Assembly (NCBI GenBank): GCA_947652115.1
Contig: OX393563.1
Coordinates: 11,602,732 to 11,666,731, forward strand
From: Blastomussa wellsi
Taxonomy: Eukaryota > Cnidaria > Anthozoa > Scleractinia > Plerogyridae
Direction: 5' to 3'
Length of the DNA stretch: 64,000 bases
The position numbers and the translations under genes are program-made. The notes below the pieces were generated by a model. That model saw only the letters and a program-made list of their open reading frames with translations, made no database searches and was not told the origin of the DNA. Positions 10,079-20,800 of the stretch are shown piece after piece; the first letter of the stretch is position 1; every line of letters starts with the position of its first letter.

Positions 10079-13000
10079 TTACGCTCGCACAAACTCCAAC
10101 TCGCTGTAGACAGAACCGCCCATGAAGGTGAAATCTTTTGGAAAGTCGGTTCTCTTGGCATAGCTGAGCTGACAGAGGCTAGAGGACGTGTAAAAGTTGA
10201 ATGAGTAGCATGAGGTGTGTTTGATACACAAAAATGCACATTCCAGATCGTCCCATGTAGTACGTGACATCACCATGTGCTGCACAAGTGAGTGTTGTGT
10301 GACCACTGGATTGATGATTGCATTCGACGTTCTGGCAACTTAGACATAATAAAAATACCGTTAAAAGAATTCCCAAAAAGGGAACACATAAATAATTTTT
10401 GATCTTAAGTTGATGTTATAATTGCCGAGTTCCCCTTTCACCCTGTAGTTTACAATCTAATATTTAGTAGTGATCACAATTAGGACGCCACTTATTTTAT
10501 GATATTTATAAGCAGGTTCTTATGCTCCTGAAACGCCGAAATAAATCTGCTTATTTTTTATCTTAACTGGAAAACCCTTGTCATGAATTGCACCAAAGAT
10601 TCAAATTCAGCGCAAATCAAAACATGTACCTTTTACATAAAACAAAGTGCTGGCAATTGTGATCTGTTGATAGAATTGAGAGCGTATCCTCGTCATGAGA
10701 AAATGACAGGACAGCGAGTGACTCTCCCGGGCTTTCAGTAGTATTTCAGTAGACTGGAGCAAGGAGACGTCCGCATATAGGCTAATTTCGATCCAATGTT
10801 GAAGGAAGGTAATATTTCGCTTGGAATGGCGGACCAAGTGAAATAAAGTTTTGTCGATGAATATGACTTCAAACAAAGAAAAGAAATGGTTATTTGCGGA
10901 CTCCTTGAGAAACAGACTTCCGTTCCAGAGCCAGTCTGAGTGTCCCTCTCTCACTGTCCTCGTATGTTACACTCTCTTGAAACCGCCTGTCACGGAGCAC
11001 GTGTTTTTCAACCGGATACGTTGCATTTAGTAGGGTTCATTTGCTGCTGTATGAGATGAATTCAGGATTTTACAAAACTGGCAACGTTCGAGAAGAGATT
11101 CATTTCCTCTCTATTACAAATTTCGTTCGTATGAAAGGAAAACTTGAAATTATATTTTACGAGGAACAAAAACACCAAAGAGGTAACAATGAACTGAGAC
11201 GAAACAAGCATGGCTTTGAACGAGCAAGATTGAAATGAACGGTAATAGATCCATGTTCATTTTCATGCAAATCAAACTCATTTTCATATGAAGAGTTTTG
11301 CACACAGACTCGTTTTGAAGCAGAGGCAACAGGTAACTCGGAAACGGCCTATTGGCAAAACTTTTCACGATGTGTTACCCATAACCAGAGCTCCCTTAGT
11401 GTTCTAAAAGGTTTTGTTTGTCCTGCTTACCTGAACAAAGAGCCAGTGCGATGCTTAAAGTGTTTTTTGCTGGTATCATTTGCCTGACAGACGTGAAATG
11501 AAACACGTGACTCGCATCAGATGCCAAGGCTATCAGTTCAGCCGAGTGAACATGGGAACCAATCCCCAGTGCAAAGATCACTATCCCGTCATCCTTTAGG
11601 CGTTGTGATTGTTGTTTTGTCTTCAGTTGATGACCTGCGCAAACGATAAATGCAAATGATAAAAAAGACATAAATCTGTCAATATTGAATATTGATCTTT
11701 GCCAGCTGGATAGTTTTAACTTATAAATTAAAGAGGCCGATTGTGAAATTAGCATATTCAAGGTCAATAAAGCAAGACCAAGACGGACTGGGCAATAAAT
11801 ATAAGTCACCACGACACGTGGCGGGGACAAGCTGCAGCAGGAGCCATAATCGGGGTTGGGGCAAATTAAATTTTCGCTTCGTATAACACGGTGAATTTTT
11901 GGCCGCTGCGACAGAATCAGACCAGTTTAAATTCGTGCGAGTAGTGAGTCACAGCCGTGCCACGCGAGGCGAATTGTTGCAGCGATTTTTTCCCCGAACG
12001 TGTCACGAGAAACGGGGGTGGTGGTGGGGGGCGAAGGGGGGGGGGGGGTGGGGTTTGAAAACTCTTATAAAAATGTTGTTTGAGCAGTACCATATGTAAA
12101 TAAAGGTTGCCCCAAATATTTAGACCTTTGTCCCGAATATTTTTGACACATTCTTAAAACGATCTCAAACTTCCCGAGATTTTAAATATGTCACTTCGTG
12201 TTTCCTCGAAATAATAATCTCCCGATTCCCGAAAAATTTTTCAGATTCCCGGAAGAATTTTGTTTTTCTCCCGAAACAGGTCATCTTAGAGTTGACACGG
12301 TAGCTTAATTTGGGAGCAGCTGAAATGCAGCAACTTGTCGCAGAGAGTGTGTCGGTCCTGGCCTGTTCTTCCTCAGTAGCCCACGTTTTACGCACTTTTT
12401 TTCAGTTCTCTGTTCGCCTTTGTCGAAAATCCCTGAAAGTTAGGAAGTTCTGATGGTGAGTGAGAAGGCACTTGTTACTTGTATTGTTTTCTTCATTTTT
12501 TTTAGATTAGGGAGGTTCTAAGCTATATTTAGAATGAATCACTTAAAGGAGCTACGTCATGGCTTGTGCATTTTGAAAAAAATTAGCCTAAATTGTTCAA
12601 AATCGTCATTTGCAATCTGCCTCAATCTTCTCCATCCTCAACCATCCTTGTTCCTTTTTAGTTTAGTATCACCTCTTTGGTGTTCCTCTTCCTTTGTAAA
12701 CTATTAGTTTTAGGTTTCTCGTGTTTTAAGGGTTATTTGGTTCATTGTCGTTTCCGTAACTGCTATATAGTGTTACGTTAGTGTAATTTTATTCTGAAAC
12801 AAAACAGTACTCTCACTGATGATGATGTGCACCGAATAATTTTGACAGCCGTTTTGTACAGAAAATCAGACGCGGCCGTAGTCGCGCCTTTGCATTTTTA
12901 AAATATTGCGTTTTCTAATGTCTTATTAACATTTACTACATGTAAAACAGTGGACAGTGTTGTTGACGCGCGTTGATTGGCTATTCAAACACGGGATATA

Positions 13001-16000
13001 TCCTTTGTTATTTAAAACTAGCTATGGTATATTGAATTTCCTGAGTTTTGATTGGTTTAGAGGCAATGTATAGGAGCTCATGTACCATTGATCTACAAGT
13101 ATCGTACATGTACGCGGAAAAGAATGCATTTTTCGTAATGTTTGTACAATATTTTTTGGGCGTTTTTAATAAAACAATTATTTCATGCCACTCGCGCTTA
13201 TTGGATAGAGATGACTATAGCCAACTTGGCACTACACGCCTCGTTGGCTATCTACCATCTCATATCCAACGCGCGCTCGTGGAATAATTTTTAACTATTC
13301 ACCTTCGAGCAATTCATGAGCCTCCAGCGGGCCCTCGCGTTAATGATTGAGTTGAATAAATATCCACCACTAGCCACCTCCACTTCGGTGAATAGCTGTT
13401 AGCTATCGAGTTTCGTTATAGAGCTAAATATTTCCCCCAACAGTGCATCACTCACGCTGGCGAATAGCATGCACTATATATTGGATTGTGCGTGCTTCTT
13501 TCGCTCTGTGTACTGATTTTGGAAATGAGTTAACAATTGGTTCCTGTTTTAGCTAGCCTGTGTAGCCGGCGGGATTTGAGTGTGCGAGCTACTGCCTACC
13601 CAAGAACAAAAGCACTTCGCCGCGAATCCCGCCAGCGGGCTATGCTTTAGCGTGCGCTATATAAATATGGTGCAGGCGGAAAGTTTGGGGAGTCGCCTAG
13701 AGCAAATCTTATGCTCCTTTCGTGCTCTCCAAACTTCCCACTTGCACCACATACCTCGATAGTGCACGCTAAAGTAGAAACCATTTGGTTTGTTAAAAAC
13801 TGCCTACGTTTAAAACTGCTTCTCACCTGAATCGCTTCTTCCATCAGTGATTGCCAACAGAACATGGCGCACATTCTCTCTCATGTTGCCTCTTGCAGAA
13901 AACAACTCTTCGTGCGTCTTGTTCAGTCCCAGGTCCATCCGTGTGGAGCCAGCGTCATAAGGCATTTTCAAAACAGATGACTTTATAGCGTCCACATTTT
14001 GCGGGGACCCGAACGAGATCTCTGTTCTTGCTTGAGAACTGAAACTTACCACGCCGACGTGCGTTTCTGAAAGGAAAAGCCGAAAAAGTTAAGACCCAAA
14101 CTTAGTCATGAACAAGTGCGGCCATGCAAAGAAAGCAATTACTTGAAAAGCGAGAATTTCAGTCATCCATCTCAAAATCATCTCATTTCATCGGCTCTTA
14201 ATTTACCTGTCGGAGAAACATGAAAATAATCAATAACTTCGTTAATGAAACTTTTCATATCCTGGTAACTACCAAGTCCAATGCTGCCAGAGGAATCCAA
14301 CAGGAAAGCAACATCCAATGCAAAGGGGCAAACTGGAGAAAAAAATCACAATATTGAACATTTGATTATTTGGTATTTTCATTTGTTTTCTAATACACTA
14401 GTCTGAAGTGTCCAAGGACTTCTCCTTGCCTAAATTACATTTAGCCCCATTTAAACTCATCACCAATAGATGAGTGTGGAGGGTGGTGCCATAAGGCTCA
14501 GTGGGGGGCCGCCAGCAAAAAGGGGGCGTGAGGTAACCATGACAACCCTGTGAGCGGCCACCACCAATGAAAACACACCAAGTGGTGCTTGGAGAACGAA
14601 GGGCCTGCGAACAGGGCTGTCAAGGGACCAGGGCGAGCTCGTCTGACACGCCAGACTACTAATACAATACAATTCACTAGAAATACCAAACTGTGCGAAG
14701 GATAAAATTTAAAATCACCACATATACATATATGAATGTGAAGTATGATCTTGCCCATACAAGAACACAACGCAATGATCTCGACCACGGCACGAGGGAG
14801 GGGAGGGGGTACTTGATCCATATCTGGTTACAGGGGTGTTGTGAAACCCTGACCATGTTTAGGACAAAAATAACGTCAAACACCTACCCTGTTTAGGAAA
14901 AAGGAAGGACATATTTTTTTATACGATATACCGCAAATATCTAGTTCTGAAAATGATCTCATGGCGACTGATGACCAGCTAAAAAATACTGATTAACGTG
15001 TCTGATTTCGATAAGCTTAACACTCGACGAAAGTCATGCAGCCATGCCTTATTCAGCGGCACTTCCCCGTACAGCCCATCAGAAAGGAGTATTGTAAAGG
15101 TAGGTAAAGTCTGCATTCGGGCCTAGTGGCTCATCAGGCCGTAGCTTATCCTGGTTTCAGAAGGGAGTATACCTCCCGGGAAATGCAGACCACCGTTAAT
15201 AGGTCACCCTGCCCCCCCCCCTCCCCCTCACACACTAAGAAAAATGAATTTGGACGTTTGCATTCAGTTCTTGAAAGGAATTTTGCTGATCAAAAAAGAT
15301 GGGAAAGAACGGGCCAAATTACGCTATCTTACATATTTGTCAACTGATTTCATTTTCAGCGAAAGGTTTCTGAATAAACGGAATGCGACGGCAAACATTC
15401 AGCTAAACATTTCGGGAGAGCTTCTGATAAAGATAAACTTTTATTTTAATTTGAAATTAATCCCGAATGCATGGTATGGTTATAGAACAAGATTTCTTAG
15501 TTAGATTTTTGATGGTAATTTATATATTATGGATTGTAAACTGAGCTACCCTGGGTGCCATAGGTTTTTTTCCTTGTGGCGATGCCGCTATCAGTAGGGA
15601 GCTTAAGCAAACCACGACTGCAACGTCAACGAGAACGTCGCAAAACAAAAGATTTAATGAGCAGTACAATAGCTCTGCACGTGCGTTATAATTTTTTGTA
15701 CATTTCTCTGCCGTCCTCTGCAAAGCAACAACGTGAAATGACCAAATTCTGAGTACTTTGGAGAACGTGAACCTCGACGGCTTAATTTTCGTTTTTCTGT
15801 TTGAAAATAAGCTCCGTCCTTTTATTTTCTACAAGAACTGCGTTTGAAAGCCATAGATGCACCGAATACATCAAGACAATTGCGAGATTCGTGCGTCAAG
15901 TATAAATTCATTTTTGAGCAGGCGTCGTCCTAGCCGTCGCCGTCGTCATTGCTTAAGCTCCCTAGTGAGCGGTGAAGCCGCGATCGTCTCACGCAAAACG

Positions 16001-17457
16001 ATTGTGAAACGATCGTGGCTTCGCCGCAGCGGCTTCGTCACACAAAAAAAATCCTCCCCCAGGGTAAAACTGAGCAAAAATTGATTTAGAATTTCTCAAA
16101 CTCATTATGATTCATCGAGTTAAAACAAAGAAAATCATAATCGTGAAGGAGGTTTAGATACCCGATCTTAATTATCATAGATTTTGAAGATTTTATTTCT
16201 CCGTTTACTCGAGACAGTGTTTCTCCGCTACGCGTCGTATTTTCAACTCTCTTCTCGTTGTTTGGATAACCCGATGAAACACTGTCTCTCGTGTTTGATA
16301 TATTACGGAAAAAACTCTAAAATTCCAGCGGACAGCAATATGCCACAACCATTAAAGTTGTTTCTATCTTAACGTTTGTAAATTAAAGGCCAGTTTCATT
16401 TTGTCCACTGAAATTTGGCCCAAACTTACAAGAAATTCAGTATTGAGGATCGGAAAATGCTAGTCGTAATTCCGGAATAAATTGTGTGAGTCAGGAATGT
16501 TTGTCCGGGTATATTTTTTAATATAGCCCAAGACCAAGGTCTAGACTATCAAAAACCTACTGGAGTGACAGGGAAGGCATTTTGTGGTATCAGTGTTGCT
16601 TTAGGGTAATGTTCATCCGAGCAAGGTGCCATAGCCATTGTCAAGAAGCACACAGTCAATTTGATGCTCTTTACCTGCGGCAGATGTGTTTGTAAACGTC
16701 ACTTGAAGCTGTGAAAGAGAAAAGAGAAAATAAGGTGTTCACTCGTGCAATTATTTGCTTCTGGTATTAACTACGTCATGGATTTTAGGCCTTTGTCAAA
16801 ATGTTTCCTTTGCGGATTTGTAGCTAACTGAACCGTATGGTACCCTAATAAAAACCCTGAACATTGCATAACTGGCACCCTAATGATACGTCTAACTGGA
16901 CCGAAATTAGCAGGTTGTTCAATCAACTTTTGCAAAAAACCTTGAAATCATTTCACATTTATTCAGACTAAACTCATCTGATCCGACCACGACATGCTTG
17001 GCGCCGATCTGTTAAATAATCTTACAGAGTAATCCGTTTTTTCCTTTTCTAACTATAACTTAAAAGACTTCTGCCAAAACGGTCATATTTATTTGCCTGC
17101 TTGCTTGCGAGTTAATTGCCCACTATTCGGATTTGCCGTCTCTGTTTTCAGGAAGCTTCATTTCCGATGGGGGTTGTCTCGTAGCTACCGCTTTAAATTT
17201 GGTATCCTCATGGGTTATCTATTTTTGAAAGCAGCGAATCGCTAATTTCGGCTCTGACAAAAACATATTCTGCTATAATTTTTGCGAACTCCAAATTCCA
17301 CTCACCTTAATCTACTAAAGGAAATCTATAATATAAACTCGCGTCTTTCAAAAATATCAGCTTTGTATATAATTGGCCAAGGATTCGATAAAATATAATT
17401 AGTTAGTTTTTATTTACTACTGACCTGTAGAAAGAAGAATACTTTTTTCAAAGACAT
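10079..17457 (-). CDS. von Willebrand factor A domain protein, probably with a C-terminal PAN/apple domain
   Basis: Minus-strand exons with good splice sites and matching phases: 16675..16708, 14207..14332, 13827..14066, 11431..11634. Together they encode one vWA domain with a full metal-ion site: DSSGS near its start, a Thr in AGSTRMDLGL, and ITDGRSD. The domain ends in IVIFALGIGSHV and a helix ending ALALCS. A last exon, from 10305 (phase-compatible acceptor) or 10331 down to the TAA at 10079-10081, encodes a PAN/apple-like module: TTWDDLECAFLCIKHTSCYS, then SSSLCQLSYA. A candidate first exon at 17425-17457 (MSLKKVFFFLQ, then GTCAGT) ends in the right phase but makes a weak signal peptide, so the true 5' end is open. 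Extracellular vWA plus PAN proteins typically mediate adhesion or matrix binding; that role is inferred from the domains. Further exons may lie between 10.33 and 11.43 kb. Confidence 0.7.
11635..13826 (-). other. Large intron of the vWA gene
   Basis: No exon recognised. It contains a poly-G run near 12040, AT-rich DNA, an inverted CTATTCACC...GGTGAATAG pair near 13295-13395, and fold-back DNA at 13565-13777. The last has two hairpins: GGCGGGATT (13568) against AATCCCGCC (13625), and TTTAGCGTGCGCTAT (13648) against ATAGTGCACGCTAAA (13759). Confidence 0.5.
15093..15185 (-). mobile_element. Truncated SINE S1 fragment
   Basis: Only the body end is present: AAAGGTAGGTAAAGTCTGC, then GGGCCTAGTGGCTCATCAGG and a degraded continuation. 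The tRNA-like head is missing. Orientation matches the copies at 255, 47.9 and 62.6 kb. Confidence 0.5.
15597..15962. mobile_element. 366 bp MITE with GGGAGCTTAAGCAA termini and TA target duplication
   Basis: The termini GGGAGCTTAAGCAA and TTGCTTAAGCTCCC are exact complements, each bordered by TA (15595-15596 and 15963-15964), as after mariner-type insertion. The interior has no long open frame. A second, interrupted copy lies at 50.25-51.55 kb. Confidence 0.75.
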
Positions 17458-17496
17458 ATTAGATATGTTCATTTTGCGTCCCATTTCGAAGCAAAC

Positions 17497-17583
17497 TAGC
17501 CTGCGTGCAGCTGTCTCCTATTTCCTAAAGCGGAAAAGTCACTTTTCCGCTTTAGGAAATAGGAGACGGCTGCACACAGGCTG
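17497..17583. mobile_element. 87 bp near-perfect palindrome MITE with exact 9 bp duplication
   Basis: Arms of about 41 bases with only a few mismatches meet at GGAAAAGTCACTTTTCC with almost no loop; termini are (T/C)AGCCTG(C/T)GTGCAGC. The exact repeat GAAGCAAAC flanks it at 17488-17496 and 17584-17592. It lies in the probable shared 5' region of the vWA gene and NDUFS7. Confidence 0.85.
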
Positions 17584-17886
17584 GAAGCAAACCTGCAGTA
17601 TTATCATTGAACTGCTTGATGAACGTCAAGCAAAATCGAATAAACACATTAGTGCGTTTTCTTTGTATTAGAGTGCTACATGCGTAATTCAGCTGCGTAA
17701 AATCAAGAAAAAGCAGAAAAGCATTTAGAAAGGTGCGATTTACAAACGCTTTGTAAGTGAAATCTAATATTGAACGGATGTCAATTACCAGTCAGTTATC
17801 CCAGGCTTCGTCTATGACGTACATGTGTGGAGCCCAACTTCTTTCTCGTCATTACTTGGAATCGAGGCCGGTATGTAATTTAAGTC

Positions 17887-17897
17887 CAAGATGGCGG
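17887..17897 (+). promoter_or_regulatory. YY1-like motif overlapping the candidate NDUFS7 start codon
   Basis: CAAGATGGCGG matches the core seen at transcription starts and start codons of many animal housekeeping and respiratory genes. Its ATG opens MAVAVCGGR, which can be joined in phase to the next NDUFS7 exon. Function is inferred from the motif and its position. Confidence 0.45.
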
Positions 17898-20800
17898 TCG
17901 CGGTGTGCGGAGGTCGGTTGAATTGTATTGTGTTCGCTTTTCCTTGTTAAAAGTGGCCTTAACATAAACTCCCATTTCTTAGTTTGAATTTTTTGTTACT
18001 AATTTAGAGTTTATCGTACAAATCGTTAACTGTGCGTTAGCTATGTCAGTCTTTATCGATATTTTTCATGTGTAACGCTTGCAGACTCTGCTCCATTGTA
18101 AATGTGCATTGCTACCTGACATGTTTGTCCGTTTAGTGCAGACTGTTACTAAAAACATATAAGGTGTACTTACCTACATATTTTAATACTCAATGTTGTG
18201 TTTACTAAACATAACATATAAGGTGTATTTACCTACATATTTTAATACTCAATGTTGTGTTTCCTAAACATAACTAGCTAGCGGGATTTAAAACCTCGTC
18301 TTTACTAGTCAATAGTGGCAAACATGGATGGGTAAGATTTATGAGATTGTGGTTGCCTTTGAAATTTGCTAAATTTTCGGGTTTCAGTCTGTTTAATTCC
18401 TTTTAAGACATCAGTTGTGGCTTGCTAGGATCGACTAAAGCTAAGCAGGTTATTATAAAAGATAGGACATTGCAAGACATCATTAAATTATAGCCTTCTG
18501 TTAACTGATACCCAGGTAATGAAAATCATTTCTTAAAACTGTCGACATATATGAGCAGCTAACAACAACAACAAGGTTTATTTGAGCTGTAAATTAACTT
18601 GATTACTTGATTACTTGATTACTTGATTACTAAATTAGTTTGGAGCTCTCTCTTTTTTATCTTGCCAGGTCGCAGTGGCTTGCCAGCTTTAAGGCATGGA
18701 TTATTTAACAGTGTAATGCTATGGAGGGCAGCTCCACAAGGGTAAGTGGTTCAATGGCCACTTTTTTTCTAAAATTAAGAAACATATCAGGTGCACCCGT
18801 GTGATTCAATTTTATCCTTGGTTCAAATTTTATTTTCCTTCGTTTCAAACTCCTTATCCTACATTATTATACATTGTAGCCACTATCTCTACTCTCATTG
18901 GTTGGGAGCATACTGCTTATTCAAGCTAGCATAGAGCTATGGCGTCATATCTACAGACAAAAGATTTATACAGGAAGAACTCAAAGTAATTTCTACAGAT
19001 AATAGGGTACAGATAATAGCATTGTACAAATGGGCTGTTAACCAAACCAGGATTGGACTGGACTGGACCGGATTGAATCGGACTGGACAGAATACGACAA
19101 AACCAGGATCGGATCCCAAAAATGCAGACTGCTACTGTAAATTCCCACCAAAAGAGTCACATGACACCTCATCATCCACAATTTGGAATGCACTTGCTCA
19201 ATGTAATGTTTACACCATGTAAACAGGCTGATTTAGATTTGAACTACCGGTACTTAAGAATGTCTCCTTTGATAAAAATGATGCTGCCCATTCTCCCAAA
19301 GATGCAACTTTCAGATTGAAGTTTTTTCGTTCGAAATATTTATTTTTAACTACCATGATCGAACATGATGATGCCCAAATATTTATTGGCACTTTACCTT
19401 TTAAAGCTTTTGTTACCCCGCACGCAATAATTTTGTGGCATCTGCTTAAATGCAATCCTTGCCTTTTTATGATTTCAGTCGTAAAGTTAGTTACAAATTT
19501 AGAGGACCAAAGAAAATCAACAGTCATATTAACACTGATTAACATAACTCACTCATGCATATTTTAAAATTCCAAACTTAACTCGAAACTGTATGATTAC
19601 CTATACAAAATAGGTCAATGAAATGGTTTTTCTTGTTATTATTCAATACTGTCTTTTTCCCTTTTACTTTATTAGTTCATTTCTGTTTTTGTATAATTAT
19701 TTTTGTAAGGCATGGCCTGCCTAGATTAGCTTTTGCTATTTGTGGGCATGCCCTTTTTTGTAAAATTTAATTTGAAAATAATGAAGTGTGGGGAGGGTGC
19801 ATGGGGTGCGCACCCCCCTCCCCCTGAGATGACCTGCGACTTTATAATAGAACTAGTATTCTGCTTATAGTACGACATCCATCAAGTATGTAATTCCTTA
19901 ATGGTACATGTTGTACACCCCCTCCTAAGAAAAATTCTAGATCCGCCCCTGTGAGGGATTCAAAATTACTTTCAGCCTTTGTTTTATGCTGAAATTAAAG
20001 CCGGTGATAAGCTCTTTTTCAGCACTTAGCTGCATGTACACCCCCGATTGAGCAAATCAACTGACAAACAACAAAAACAAGAAAAGTCCCTTGGATAGTA
20101 GAGTATTTAAACAATGTGTTTCTAAAGAGAAGCCAACATAATGTTTAGGATAATTATGTACTTGCAATCTATCCATTTTCACACCTTCTCTTACATTTTA
20201 CTTTCTCTTACGTTATGTACTTTCCTGTCAGTTTTAAAGTTTTGCTCAAGTGTGGTAGTCATTACTTTCTAGCTTGAATTTCAGATGTTTTTTTTACAAT
20301 GTTGTTTCTCATCTATCTGAAGACTAGTGGCTGTGAATAAAAATCAGAGTATCACTACTGGCTTTTCTGCAAAGCCCAAGGGAAGGTTGGACAATGCTGC
20401 AGGTATTCATTTTCTTATTGGGTTATTTTTAAAATTCATGAAAGCATGCATTACAGATAATTTGTTTTTTATTTGCTTGATCAAATCAAGATGTGCTCCT
20501 GATGTGAGCATGAACAAAATAAAATCCAAGTCATGTTTTCCTCACTATGTTTATTTGTTTTACTGTCCCTTTTTTCCTCTACATTTTTTCACTTTTAATC
20601 TCAGTAGACATTGTTTTGCCCATACAGATTTTCAGTTTTAACTTTAACTTGAGTTCAGAGAAAGTGTATCACTGAGGAGGCTTCTGCCTGTGTGGGAGGA
20701 AAATATGCAAGTTTACATCATATATAACCTGTTTACTTGTTGCTGCCCCCTCCCCCCCTGTTATTCAACTTCTTTTTTGGGGCTTTTTTTCTTTTCTGAC

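Larger units (their letters stand above)
14333..16674 (-). other. Intron of the vWA gene, rich in nested repeats
   Basis: It holds a SINE S1 fragment near 15.1 kb, a 366 bp MITE (15597-15962) nested in an older inverted element (about 15540-16077), and an inverted repeat on GAGACAGTGTTTC near 16210 and 16275. No extra exon recognised. Confidence 0.5.

Noticed and set aside
10607..10954. 115-codon minus-strand frame between the vWA and PAN exons
   Set aside because: It would be a convenient missing exon, but no acceptor/donor pair of the right phase was found and the protein has no recognisable module.
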